Assembly (NCBI GenBank): GCA_905372355.1
Contig: CAJPOT010000023.1
Location: 1-21,962 of the forward strand
DNA length: 21,962 nucleotides
From: an uncultured Selenomonas sp.
GTDB taxonomy: Bacteria > Bacillota > Negativicutes > Selenomonadales > Selenomonadaceae
Direction: 5' to 3'
The notes under the pieces were generated by a model that was not told the DNA's origin, did no database searches, and saw only the letters and a list, made by a program, of their open reading frames with translations. Both the position numbers and the translations under genes were made by a program. Below, piece by piece: positions 8,141 through 15,711 of this stretch (positions are counted from its first letter, which is position 1; each line of letters begins with the position of its first letter).

Positions 8141-9745
8141 TTAGAGTTTCGGACCGGCAGCGACGAGCGCCCTGCCCTCGTCATCCGTCTCGTACTTCTT
8201 GAAGTTCTTGATGAAGCGACCGGCGAGATCCTGCGCCTTCTTGTCCCACTCGGCCGGATCGGCATAGGTGTCGCGTGGGTCGAGGATCTTCGTATCGACG
8301 CCTGCAAGTTCCGTCGGGATGTCGAACTCAAAGTACTTGAGCTTCTTCGTCGGCGCCTTGTTGATCGAGCCGTTCAGGATCGCGTCGATGATGCCGCGCG
8401 TATCCTTGATGGAAATGCGCTTGCCCGTGCCGTTCCATCCCGTGTTCACGAGATATGCCTTGGCGTCGCTCTGGCGCACCCTCTTGACGAGCTCCTGTGC
8501 ATACTTCGTCGGCGGCAGTTCGAGGAACGCCTGACCGAAGCATGCCGAGAACGTCGGCGTCGGCTCCGTGATGCCGCGCTCCGTGCCCGCGAGCTTCGCC
8601 GTGAAGCCCGAGAGGAAGTAATACTCCATCTGCTCCGGCGTCAGAATCGCGACGGGCGGCAGCACGCCGAAGGCGTCCGCCGAAAGGAAGATGACCTCTT
8701 TGGCCGGAGGCGCAGAAGAAATCGGACGCACGATGTTCTTGATGTGGTCGATCGGATAGGAGACGCGCGTATTCTCCGTCACGGACTTATCGGCAAAATC
8801 AACCTTGCCGTTCTCGTCGACCGTGACATTCTCCAGGAGAGCGTCGCGGCAGATGGCGTTGTAGATGTCCGGCTCGGAATCCTTGTCGAGGTTGATGACC
8901 TTCGCGTAGCAGCCGCCCTCGAAGTTGAAGACGCCGTTGTCGTCCCAGCCATGCTCGTCGTCGCCGATCAAGAGGCGCTTCGGGTCGGTCGAGAGCGTCG
9001 TCTTTCCCGTACCCGAGAGGCCGAAGAAGATCGCCGTATTCTTGCCCTCGAGATCCGTATTGGCCGAGCAGTGCATGGCGGCGATGCCCTTCAGCGGCAG
9101 GTAGTAGTTCATCATCGAGAACATGCCCTTCTTCATCTCGCCGCCGTACCACGTATTGATGATGACCTGCTCGCGGCTCGTGATATTGAAGGCGACCGCC
9201 GTCTCCGAATGAAGTCCGAGCTCCTTGTAGTTCTCAACCTTCGCTTTCGACGCATTGTAGACGACGAAATCCGGCTCGAAGTTCTCCAACTCCTCCTTCG
9301 AGGGCAGGATGAACATATTGCTGACGAAATGCGCCTGCCATGCGACCTCGACGATAAATCGCACGGCCATGCGCGTATTCTTGTTCGCACCACAGAAAGC
9401 ATCGACGACGAAGAGACGCTTGTTGGAAAGCTCCTTTTTCGCAATCTTCTTGAGTTCTTCCCACGTCTCCTGACTTGCCGGATGGTTGTCGTTCGGATAG
9501 GCGTCCGAGGTCCACCAGACCGTATCCTTGGAGTTCTCGTCCATGACGATGAACTTGTCCTTCGGCGAACGGCCCGTAAAGACGCCCGTCATGACATTCA
9601 CGGCATCAAGCTCCGTGAGCTTTCCCTTCTCAAATCCCGTGAGGTCGGCCTTCATCTCTTCTTCGAAAAGCTGTTCATAGGACGGATTATGGACGATTTC
9701 CTTCACGCCGGTAATCCCGTACTTTGTCAGATCAAGTTTTGCCAT
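8141..9745 (-). CDS. pckA: phosphoenolpyruvate carboxykinase (ATP)
   Basis: This enzyme interconverts oxaloacetate + ATP with PEP + CO2 + ADP. In anaerobic succinate and propionate producers it often runs toward oxaloacetate, fixing CO2. The 534-residue product has the ATP-PEPCK signatures: FTGRSPKDK at residues 56-64, the P-loop GLSGTGKT at 242-249, the metal-binding GDDEHGW from 261, and [12 protein letters not shown] later. These place it in the ATP rather than the GTP class. The ATG start is preceded by AGAGGTAGAG. A 133-bp AT-rich spacer separates it from thrC, but I could not fix a promoter there. A probable terminator follows. Confidence 0.97.
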   Translation of the reverse strand: MAKLDLTKYGITGVKEIVHNPSYEQLFEEEMKADLTGFEKGKLTELDAVNVMTGVFTGRSPKDKFIVMDENSKDTVWWTSDAYPNDNHPASQETWEELKKIAKKELSNKRLFVVDAFCGANKNTRMAVRFIVEVAWQAHFVSNMFILPSKEELENFEPDFVVYNASKAKVENYKELGLHSETAVAFNITSREQVIINTWYGGEMKKGMFSMMNYYLPLKGIAAMHCSANTDLEGKNTAIFFGLSGTGKTTLSTDPKRLLIGDDEHGWDDNGVFNFEGGCYAKVINLDKDSEPDIYNAICRDALLENVTVDENGKVDFADKSVTENTRVSYPIDHIKNIVRPISSAPPAKEVIFLSADAFGVLPPVAILTPEQMEYYFLSGFTAKLAGTERGITEPTPTFSACFGQAFLELPPTKYAQELVKRVRQSDAKAYLVNTGWNGTGKRISIKDTRGIIDAILNGSINKAPTKKLKYFEFDIPTELAGVDTKILDPRDTYADPAEWDKKAQDLAGRFIKNFKKYETDDEGRALVAAGPKL

Positions 9746-9878
9746 GTTTCTCTACCTCTTTCATAAAAGTTGAATTTAAGATATAGTTTCAAACATGCTC
9801 TCTTCATCTCTTTCTCGCTTTTCTAGGGAAATCCTGCTTGTTTTCAATTTTTATTTATGAAATTTCACTTGCAAATCC

Positions 9879-11384
9879 TTATTTCTTCGCAAATGCTTCC
9901 GTTACAGCATGCATTTCCGTCTTCTCGCACACTGCGCGATGCAGGATTTCAGCCGTTTTCAGCGACGCCAATCCCTGCGGAATCGGGCTTTCGTTCAAGG
10001 AGGCGAGCTTGTCGAGCTGCGCGAATTCGTCGAGTCCCGCACGCTCTTCCCCGAGCGCGTCCAAGACGCTTTCGTTGAACTTGTACGGGCTTGCCGTCGA
10101 GACGACGACGAGCGGGCGCTCGCTTCCCGTCGCCTTCTTATAAGCCTGTGCCACGCGATACGCGACAGCCGAATGCGTGTCGAGCACATAATGCTCCTTT
10201 TCGTAGACTTCGCGAATCGTCTCCTTCGTCACCACGTCGTCGACCCAGCCAGCCCAAAACGTCTCTTTAAGATTCTGCAGCACAGTCTCGCCGACCTCGT
10301 ACCTGCCCTTTGCGGCAAGCTCCTCCATCCAGCCCCTGACCAGCGCCGCATTCTGCGTTTCATGATAGAGCAGACGCTCAAGATTGCTCGAAATCAAGAT
10401 GTCCATGGACGGCGAGATCGTCTTGTAAAAATCGCGCTTTTTGTCATAAACGCCCGTCTGCAGGAAATCCGTCAGCACGTTGTTGCTGTTCGACGCACAG
10501 ATCAGTTTCGCGACGGGAAGCCCCATGCGCTTGGCATAATAACCCGCGAGAATATCGCCGAAATTGCCCGTCGGCACGCAGAAATCGATGGCTTCGCCCG
10601 CTGCAATCGTCCCCTTTTCCAAGAGATCGGCATAGGCGCTGAAGTAGTAGACGATCTGCGGCACGAGCCTGCCCCAGTTGATCGAATTTGCCGAAGACAG
10701 CTTGACGTTCCCAGCGGCGAGCTTCTCTCCAAAGGCCTTGTTGCCGAAAATCTCCTTGACGCCGTTCTGCGCATCGTCAAAATTCCCCTTGACCGCGACG
10801 ACACGGACATTTGCGCCCTTCTGCGTGCACATCTGCAGGTTCTGGATCTTCGACACGCCGCCCGTCGGATAGAACACGAGGATCTTGATCTGATCGACAT
10901 CGGCAAAACCTTCGAGCGCCGCCTTGCCCGTGTCGCCCGACGTGGCAACGAGAATCAGAATCTCAGCATCCTCACCCGTCTTCTTGAGCGCCGTCTGCAA
11001 AAGCTGCGGCAAAAGCTGCAGTGCCATGTCCTTGAACGCACTCGTCGGCCCGTGCCAGAGCTCCAATACGGGGAACTCCTTGAGCGCGTGCACGGGCGCG
11101 ATGCGCACGTCGTCAAACTTGCCGCCCCCGTAAGCGCGTGCAATGCAGCCCGCAAGCTCCTCCGCCGTGTAATCCGTAAGGAAGAGTCCCAGAATGCGTG
11201 CCGCACGCTCCTCATAGGAAAGCTGCCGCATCCCTGCGATAAAGTCCAAATCGACCGCAGGAATCTCCTCGGGCACGAAAAGCCCGCCGTCCGCCGCCAA
11301 ACCCTGAATGATTGCCTTCGCCGACGCGACGCTTGCCGCCTTTCCCCTCGTACTGCTGTATTTCAATTCCTTCACTCCATTCAT
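9879..11384 (-). CDS. thrC: threonine synthase
   Basis: This PLP enzyme converts O-phospho-homoserine to threonine plus phosphate. The 501-residue product belongs to the longer fungal/proteobacterial-type branch. It starts KYSSTRGK, has the PLP-lysine motif GPTSAFKDMALQ with Lys118, then LVATSGDTGKAALEGF, the phosphate-binding loop region, and SANSINWGRL. All are hallmarks of ThrC. The start ATG is preceded by GGAGAGAG. It lies 27 nt downstream of the deacylase gene on the same strand, so the two are probably cotranscribed. No T-box or attenuator was seen ahead of the pair, and other threonine genes are absent from the window. Confidence 0.96.
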   Translation of the reverse strand: MNGVKELKYSSTRGKAASVASAKAIIQGLAADGGLFVPEEIPAVDLDFIAGMRQLSYEERAARILGLFLTDYTAEELAGCIARAYGGGKFDDVRIAPVHALKEFPVLELWHGPTSAFKDMALQLLPQLLQTALKKTGEDAEILILVATSGDTGKAALEGFADVDQIKILVFYPTGGVSKIQNLQMCTQKGANVRVVAVKGNFDDAQNGVKEIFGNKAFGEKLAAGNVKLSSANSINWGRLVPQIVYYFSAYADLLEKGTIAAGEAIDFCVPTGNFGDILAGYYAKRMGLPVAKLICASNSNNVLTDFLQTGVYDKKRDFYKTISPSMDILISSNLERLLYHETQNAALVRGWMEELAAKGRYEVGETVLQNLKETFWAGWVDDVVTKETIREVYEKEHYVLDTHSAVAYRVAQAYKKATGSERPLVVVSTASPYKFNESVLDALGEERAGLDEFAQLDKLASLNESPIPQGLASLKTAEILHRAVCEKTEMHAVTEAFAKK

Positions 11385-11411
11385 CTCTCTCCATCGACTG
11401 TGCCGCTTCTC

Positions 11412-11891
11412 TCAGCGCGTCAGCTGCGCCGTCGTCGCATGGACGGCACGCTCCAAATCGGCGGGCGCGAGCACGATCTGTTCGCCGCGCCTGCCCGCGC
11501 TGACGGCAATCTTGTCCCAAGCTTTCGCCGAAGCGTCGAGGAACACAGGATACTCTTTCTTCGCACCGAGCGGCGAGCAGCCGCCGCGCTGATAACCCGT
11601 GAGCGCAAGCACTTCCTTGAGATGCACCATCTCCGCCTTCTTGCTCGCGGCGGCCTTAGCGAGAGCCTTGAGGTCAAGCTCCGCCGCGCCCGGAATGCAC
11701 GCCATGACGACGCCCGCCTTGTCCGTGCGGGCGACGAGTGTCTTGAATACCTGCTCCACAGGCATATGGAGCATCTCGGCCGCATGGACGGCGCTGAGGT
11801 CGTCCAAGTCGACGGGAAACTTCCGCAGCTCGTACGAAATCGACAGCCCGTCGAGAATCCGCGCCGCATTCGTCTTCTTCTGCCCCTTCAT
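11412..11891 (-). CDS. ybaK: YbaK/EbsC-family Cys-tRNA(Pro) deacylase
   Basis: This trans-editing enzyme hydrolyses mischarged cysteinyl-tRNA(Pro), and possibly other mischarged tRNAs. The 159-residue protein has the typical YbaK layout: KTNAARILDGL, a mid region VFKTLVAR, then CIPGAAELDLKALAK, a TGYQRGGCSPLG motif near residue 120 and a conserved VFLD segment. The lysine in the FKTLV motif is the expected functional residue. The start is ATG 11891 with GGTGAG 6 nt upstream; a longer reading to 11969 runs past the promoter -10 and is rejected. It is the first gene of a two-gene unit with thrC. Pairing with an amino-acid biosynthesis gene may be incidental. Confidence 0.93.
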   Translation of the reverse strand: MKGQKKTNAARILDGLSISYELRKFPVDLDDLSAVHAAEMLHMPVEQVFKTLVARTDKAGVVMACIPGAAELDLKALAKAAASKKAEMVHLKEVLALTGYQRGGCSPLGAKKEYPVFLDASAKAWDKIAVSAGRRGEQIVLAPADLERAVHATTAQLTR

Positions 11892-11951
11892 ATCGCTCAC
11901 CGTTTCTGCATCCGCAATCTCAAGCAAAAAGCTGCTTCGGATGCAGACTCT

Positions 11952-11957
11952 ATTATA
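11952..11957 (-). promoter_or_regulatory. -10 element of the ybaK-thrC promoter
   Basis: The minus strand shows a perfect TATAAT about 60 nt before the ybaK start. No good -35 is present at 17-18 bp (the sequence there is about TAGGAG), so either an activator or the adjoining inverted repeat may matter. Confidence 0.5.
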
Positions 11958-11983
11958 CCATAGGTTCACGAGAACTCCTATGG
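11958..11983. repeat. inverted repeat between ybaK and hicA
   Basis: CCATAGGTTC and GAAC-TC-CCTATGG-like arms (perfect 7-bp outer arms CCATAGG/CCTATGG, then GTTC/GAAC inside with a short bulge) flank an ACGA centre. The repeat directly abuts the TATAAT of the ybaK promoter, in the spacer to the divergent hicA. It has no T-tract, so an operator is more likely than a terminator. Confidence 0.5.
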
Positions 11984-12015
11984 CCGAAGCAAAAGAAGCG
12001 CATCAGCGGGAGAAA

Positions 12016-12034
12016 ATACACCTTCTATGTGTAT
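12016..12034. promoter_or_regulatory. candidate HicB operator palindrome
   Basis: Perfect inverted half-sites ATACAC (12016-12021) and GTGTAT (12029-12034) are separated by 7 bp. They end 5 bp upstream of the hicA -35 box. HicB antitoxins with a C-terminal DNA-binding domain repress their own promoter through such palindromes. Binding here is inferred. Confidence 0.5.
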
Positions 12035-12039
12035 CATTG

Positions 12040-12068
12040 TTGACGTTGAAACACAAAAGGTATATGAT
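12040..12068 (+). promoter_or_regulatory. hicAB promoter
   Basis: The plus strand carries -35 TTGACG (12040-12045), a 17-bp spacer and -10 TATGAT (12063-12068), very close to consensus. The predicted transcript start near 12075 leaves a 15-nt leader before ATG 12091. This rules out the two upstream ATGs at 12064 and 12067, which lie inside the -10 box. Confidence 0.8.
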
Positions 12069-12090
12069 GAACTTATCAAAGAAGTCGATC

Positions 12091-12279
12091 ATGAAAACAT
12101 CTGAGCTTTTGAGGATCCTCAAAAATCATGCTTGCACGATGGTCGAACATGGCGGCAGGCACGATAAATATTATAGTCCGATCACGGGGCGCGTATTCGT
12201 CGTTTGGCGGCACAAAAGGGAAATTCCGACTGGAACGGTGCAGAAAATTTTGAAACAAGCTGGAATCCAGCAGCCGTGA
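12091..12279 (+). CDS. hicA: HicA-family mRNA interferase toxin
   Basis: This is a small toxin of 62 residues with a double-stranded-RNA-binding-like fold that cleaves mRNA in a translation-independent way and is neutralised by HicB. It begins KTSELLRILKNH, has GGRHDKYYSP with the catalytic histidine at residue 24 (the canonical position), and ends with the family signature EIPTGTVQKILKQAGI. The start is set by the promoter position. The ribosome site (AAAGAAG) is weak, as is common for toxins. The coding sequence is visibly less GC-rich than nadE downstream, consistent with acquisition. It forms the usual toxin-first pair with hicB 43 nt downstream. Confidence 0.92.
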   Translation: MKTSELLRILKNHACTMVEHGGRHDKYYSPITGRVFVVWRHKREIPTGTVQKILKQAGIQQP

Positions 12280-12322
12280 TGAGAATACGCTTCGACACAC
12301 TTTTTGACAGGAGGCTTGAAAC

Positions 12323-12775
12323 ATGAGCAAATACGCTTTTCCTGCAATCTTTCGCTGGGATGAGGAAGAACACGTCTATGACGTGACTTTTCCCGATATC
12401 GAGAACTGCTTCACCGCTGGTGAAAATCAGCCTGAAGCTTTGGAGAACGCCGCCGATGCACTCGCCCTGATCTTGTGCGATATGGAGGACGAGCACGCCG
12501 CCATCCCCCTGCCTGCCCCCCTCGACACTTTGTCTGCCGGCGAAAAAGGCTTCGTGAGCCTCGTCGCAGCTGACACTGACGCTTATCGGGAGATCATCGA
12601 GCGCGAAAACAATCCCATCAAATATGCACGCAAACAGGCAGGTCTGAACATCAAGATGCTGGCCGAGCTTCTGGGCGCTCCCTATCGTACGGTACAGGAG
12701 TGGAATGCAGGCCGCCGTCTGCCGCCGCCCTGGGTGCAGCGTCTCATCGTTGAGAAAATCGAAGCCAACGCCTGA
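12323..12775 (+). CDS. hicB: HicB-family antitoxin with C-terminal HTH
   Basis: This is the antitoxin partner of HicA, 150 residues. The N-terminal partial RNase H fold (about residues 1-70) has the HicB pattern YAFPAIFRWDEEEHVYDVTFPD, then CFTAGENQPEALENAADAL. The C-terminus (about residues 96-150) is a helix-turn-helix, NPIKYARKQAGLNIKMLAELL then TVQEWNAGRRLPP, which should bind the hicAB promoter. The ATG has a good AGGAGG site 8 nt upstream, much stronger than that of hicA, which favours antitoxin excess. Only 34 nt separate it from nadE, with no terminator visible. Confidence 0.94.
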   Translation: MSKYAFPAIFRWDEEEHVYDVTFPDIENCFTAGENQPEALENAADALALILCDMEDEHAAIPLPAPLDTLSAGEKGFVSLVAADTDAYREIIERENNPIKYARKQAGLNIKMLAELLGAPYRTVQEWNAGRRLPPPWVQRLIVEKIEANA

Positions 12776-12809
12776 TGCAAAGTCCCAACTTGGAAAGAGG
12801 TGCTTCCCC

Positions 12810-14699
12810 TTGCTGAAAATCGCGTCCGCACAGATGGAAATACAGCCCGGACGGCCTGACGCCAATACCGCGAACATGCTGCGCCAGATGGAAGAAGCGA
12901 AAGCGAATCATGCCGACATCGTCATCTTCCCCGAGATGGCGATTCCCGGCTATCTGCTCGGCGATACCTGGGAGCAGGACGCCTTCCTGCGCGACTGCGA
13001 ATCTTGCGCCGCCGACATCATCGCCGCCTCGCACGGCATCGCCGTCATCTTCGGCAGCGTCGCCGTCGATTGGACGAAGAAAAACAATGACGGCCGGCCG
13101 CGCAAGTACAACGCCTGCTTCGTCGCCAGCGAAGGAAAGCTCTGCCATCCCGAGGCAATGCCCTACCCCTTCGTCATCAAGACGCTCCTGCCGAACTATC
13201 GGGAGTTCGACGACACACGCCACTTCTTCAGCCTGCAGAAGCTCGCACGCGAGCTGGGCACGACGCCCAAGAGCCTGATTTCTCCCGTCTCGCTGAAGAT
13301 TCACGGCAGACGCTGGAAGATCGGCTGCCTATTGTGTGAAGACGGCTGGAGCGACAATTACGAGACGGCACCGATGAAACTTCTCGAAGAATACGAGGAT
13401 CTGGACTTCTACGTCAACATTTCCTCCTCCCCCTATACGCTCGGGAAGAACGAGAAGCGCCAGCGTCTCTTCTCTGCCGCAGCCAAGGCGGCAGGGGCGC
13501 CGCTCATCTACGTCAACAACGTCGGCTTGCAGAACAACGGCAAGACTGTCTACACCTTCGACGGTGCGAGCGCCGTTTACAGCGCGGAAGGTTTATGCGT
13601 CGCCGCCGCTCCATCCTACGAGGAAGGGCTGCACTATGTCGATGTCGAAGAAATCGCCTCGCTCCCTGCCCTCACGCCCGAAAAGAAGACCGAAATCGCC
13701 CAGATTTACGAAGCGCTTTCCTACGGCGTCAAAAATTTTCTCGACAGCATCCGCATGAAGAAGGTCGTCGTCGGCGCCTCGGGCGGCATCGACTCCGCCG
13801 TCGCCGCCGCGCTCTATACGAGCGTCCTCGGCGCAGAAAACGTCCTGCTCATCAACATGCCGAGCCGCTTCAACTCCGAGACGACGAAGGATCTCGCACA
13901 CGCGCTCGCCGAAAACCTCGGTTGCTATTACGCCGTCTTCCCCATCGAAGAGTCCGTACAGCACACGATGAAGCAGATTGCAGCGACGCCCATCGAGCTT
14001 CTGAAGACAGGAGAAAAGAAGACGCTTGCCGTCTCCTCCTTCCTCGCCGAGAACATCCAGGCGCGTGACCGCAGCTCGCGCATCCTCGCCGCCCTCGCCG
14101 CAGCCTTCGGCGGCGGCTTCTCGTGCAACGCAAACAAGGCGGAGACGACCGTCGGCTACTCGACGCTCTACGGCGACCAGGCGGGCTTCCTCGCCGCCCT
14201 CGCCGACCTTTGGAAGCATCAGGTCTACGATCTTGCACGCTACATGAACGAGCATATCTTCAAGCGCGAAGTTGTGCCGCAGGCGACGATCGACATCGTG
14301 CCGAGCGCCGAACTGTCCGATGCGCAGAACGTCGACGAGGGCAAGGGCGATCCGCTGCTCTATCCGTACCACGACTATCTGTTCCGCGCCTTCGTCGAGC
14401 GCTGGGAAAAGGCGACGCCCGAAGACATCCTCGATTGGTACGTCAAAGGCACGCTTGAGCAGCAAATCGGCTGCGAAAAAGGCCTCGTGAAGAAATATTT
14501 CCAGACCCCCAAGGACTTCGTCGCCGACCTTGAACGCTGGTGGAACCTATTTTCCGGTCTCGCCGTCGCCAAGCGCATCCAAGCGCCCCCCATCCTCGCC
14601 GTCAGCCGCCGCGCCTACGGTTTCGACCACCGAGAGGCGCAGAACGGCGCCTACTATACAAGAGCCTATCGAAATCTCAAGGAAGCGCTACTGAAATGA
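12810..14699 (+). CDS. nadE: glutamine-dependent NAD+ synthetase
   Basis: This enzyme catalyses the last step of NAD+ synthesis: amidation of deamido-NAD+ using ammonia released from glutamine. The 629-residue protein is the two-domain type. The N-terminal nitrilase-like glutaminase carries Glu42 (FPEMAIPGY), Lys124 (PFVIKTLLPNY) and Cys176 (CLLCEDGW), the complete catalytic triad. The C-terminal synthetase has the ATP pyrophosphatase loop SGGIDS at 324-329 and later YSTLYGDQAG. The start is TTG at 12810, chosen because AAAGAGGTG lies 7 nt upstream and the product begins LKIASAQ, the normal family start. It lies 34 nt after hicB, so readthrough from the toxin-antitoxin promoter is plausible. 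Confidence 0.96.
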   Translation: MLKIASAQMEIQPGRPDANTANMLRQMEEAKANHADIVIFPEMAIPGYLLGDTWEQDAFLRDCESCAADIIAASHGIAVIFGSVAVDWTKKNNDGRPRKYNACFVASEGKLCHPEAMPYPFVIKTLLPNYREFDDTRHFFSLQKLARELGTTPKSLISPVSLKIHGRRWKIGCLLCEDGWSDNYETAPMKLLEEYEDLDFYVNISSSPYTLGKNEKRQRLFSAAAKAAGAPLIYVNNVGLQNNGKTVYTFDGASAVYSAEGLCVAAAPSYEEGLHYVDVEEIASLPALTPEKKTEIAQIYEALSYGVKNFLDSIRMKKVVVGASGGIDSAVAAALYTSVLGAENVLLINMPSRFNSETTKDLAHALAENLGCYYAVFPIEESVQHTMKQIAATPIELLKTGEKKTLAVSSFLAENIQARDRSSRILAALAAAFGGGFSCNANKAETTVGYSTLYGDQAGFLAALADLWKHQVYDLARYMNEHIFKREVVPQATIDIVPSAELSDAQNVDEGKGDPLLYPYHDYLFRAFVERWEKATPEDILDWYVKGTLEQQIGCEKGLVKKYFQTPKDFVADLERWWNLFSGLAVAKRIQAPPILAVSRRAYGFDHREAQNGAYYTRAYRNLKEALLK

Positions 14700-14741
14700 A
14701 AACTGCTCGCGCCGAATTATCCGTGAATCTGCAAGAACAGC

Positions 14742-14770
14742 TTGCGCTTCCCTGCACTTTGTGCTAAAAT
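14742..14770 (+). promoter_or_regulatory. candidate rpmB promoter
   Basis: The plus strand has -35 TTGCGC (14742-14747), a 17-bp spacer and -10 TAAAAT (14765-14770). It begins 43 nt after the nadE stop and would produce a leader of about 210 nt before rpmB, most of it occupied by the MITE-like element. The -35 matches the one at tRNA-Ala. Confidence 0.6.
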
Positions 14771-14797
14771 ACCCTTGTTGTCTATGGCGCAAGATTA

Positions 14798-14957
14798 GGA
14801 AGCACTGATAAAATGAAGTCCGTCAGATTGGCGCAGATTTTTCGTTCGATCAAGGAGACGAACCGGACGCATAGTGGTGCTATGCGGAGGATTTGTCGAC
14901 GCAGAGAGGGCGGAAAAGATACGTCAAGATGGCGGTGCTGAATTTATCAGGGATTCC
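14798..14957. mobile_element. MITE-like element, 160 bp, with TTA target duplication
   Basis: The ends are imperfect 15-bp terminal inverted repeats: GGAAGCACTGATAAA at 14798-14812, and the complement of GGAATCCCTGATAAA at 14943-14957 (12 of 15 match). TTA lies directly outside both ends (14795-14797 and 14958-14960), as expected for a 3-bp target duplication. A CGCATA/TATGCG hairpin (14868-14873 with 14881-14886) sits exactly at the element's centre. No open reading frame of note is inside. This fits a non-autonomous element moved by a transposase elsewhere; the parent family is not identified. A structured leader RNA is the main alternative. Confidence 0.6.
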
Positions 14958-14986
14958 TTAACTGCGCCGCGAAGGAGGTGTACCCC

Positions 14987-15178
14987 ATGGCAAGTGTTTG
15001 CGAAATCTGTGCAAAGGGCGAGATGTCCGGCATGAATGTCAGCCATTCGCATTTGAAGACGAAGCGCAAGTGGAAGCCGAATATCCAGCGTGTACGCGCG
15101 ATTGTGAACGGCGAGACGAAGCATATCAACGTCTGCACGCGCTGCCTGCGCTCGGGCAAAGTCGAGCGTGCCATCTGA
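14987..15178 (+). CDS. rpmB: 50S ribosomal protein L28, zinc-ribbon type
   Basis: This ribosomal large-subunit protein of 63 residues has the usual bacterial L28 core, including SHLKTKRKWKPNIQRVR. It is the zinc-binding (C+) form, with two CxxC pairs at Cys5/Cys8 and Cys50/Cys53. The start is ATG 14987 with AAGGAGG 8 nt upstream; a GTG at 14978 in frame overlaps that ribosome site and is rejected. The gene stands alone between a MITE-like insertion and a bidirectional terminator. Some bacteria carry a second, zinc-free L28 under Zur control. Whether one exists here cannot be judged. Confidence 0.96.
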   Translation: MASVCEICAKGEMSGMNVSHSHLKTKRKWKPNIQRVRAIVNGETKHINVCTRCLRSGKVERAI

Positions 15179-15210
15179 TCTGTGCACAAGGATCCGAACT
15201 GATATATCAT

Positions 15211-15250
15211 AAAACAAGCCGCTGAATCGAAAGATTCAACGGCTTGTTTT
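15211..15250. terminator. bidirectional terminator between rpmB and ridA
   Basis: A long stem (15211-15228 with 15233-15250, one mismatch) has a GAAA loop. It ends in TTTTATT on the plus strand and in a T-run on the minus strand. It serves the convergent rpmB and ridA genes. Confidence 0.9.
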
Positions 15251-15264
15251 ATTGCAGCGACGCA

Positions 15265-15663
15265 TCAATAGGAATAATTCTGCCCTTCCGAAGCGACGCA
15301 GTCGATCTCAATGAGCGCGTCCTTCGGCAGTCGCGCCACCTCGACGCAGACGCGTGCAGGCGGGCAAACTTTGAAATACTTCGCGTACACCGTGTTCATC
15401 GCCGCGAAGTCCTCGATGTCCTTCAGATAGACTGTTGTCTTAACAACATCTTCCAGAGAGCATTCAGCGGCTTCGAGAACGGCCTTGAGGTTTTCCAGCA
15501 CGCGCTCGGTCTGCTCGGCAATGCCGCCCGCGACGAGTTCGCCCGTCTGTGGGTCGAGCGGAATCTGCCCCGAAGCGAAGATGAAGCCGCCCGACGTGCG
15601 AACTCCCTGCGAGTACGGGCCGATCGCTTTCGGCGCATTTTCCGTGATGATTTCTTTTTTCAT
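15265..15663 (-). CDS. ridA: RidA-family enamine/imine deaminase
   Basis: This protein hydrolyses reactive enamines and imines such as 2-aminoacrylate, released by PLP enzymes, to keto acids and ammonia. The 132-residue protein has the family opening [14 protein letters not shown], then [12 protein letters not shown], and the active-site pair Arg104 ([12 protein letters not shown]) and Glu119 (IEIDCVA). These support genuine deaminase activity. The start is ATG 15663, which gives the usual [11 protein letters not shown] beginning; a GTG-type extension to 15693 adds nothing conserved. It lies 48 nt after aroH and probably forms a two-gene transcript with it, closed by the shared terminator. 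Confidence 0.95.
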   Translation of the reverse strand: MKKEIITENAPKAIGPYSQGVRTSGGFIFASGQIPLDPQTGELVAGGIAEQTERVLENLKAVLEAAECSLEDVVKTTVYLKDIEDFAAMNTVYAKYFKVCPPARVCVEVARLPKDALIEIDCVASEGQNYSY

Positions 15664-15711
15664 GATCGAATCGCTCCCTTCGTCATATACCACATTGGCA
15701 CATAGTACGCA

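Noticed and set aside
9746..9878. Terminator after thrC or a defined pckA promoter in this spacer
   Set aside because: Only a TGAAATTTCA palindrome with an A-rich flank and scattered AT-rich hexamers were found; no -35/-10 pair with correct spacing relative to the pckA start.
11385..11411. T-box or attenuator controlling thrC
   Set aside because: The ybaK-thrC gap is 27 nt and the region ahead of ybaK shows no T-box consensus or leader peptide.
4445..11963. Very long plus-strand open frames (450 to 680 codons) opposite rfbA, recG, pckA and thrC
   Set aside because: They are mirror frames of GC-rich real genes. Their products are Arg/His/Asp-rich without domain motifs, while the minus-strand products carry complete catalytic motifs.
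12064..12090. Upstream ATG codons as the hicA start
   Set aside because: They lie inside the -10 box of the strong hicAB promoter, so they would not be in the transcript.
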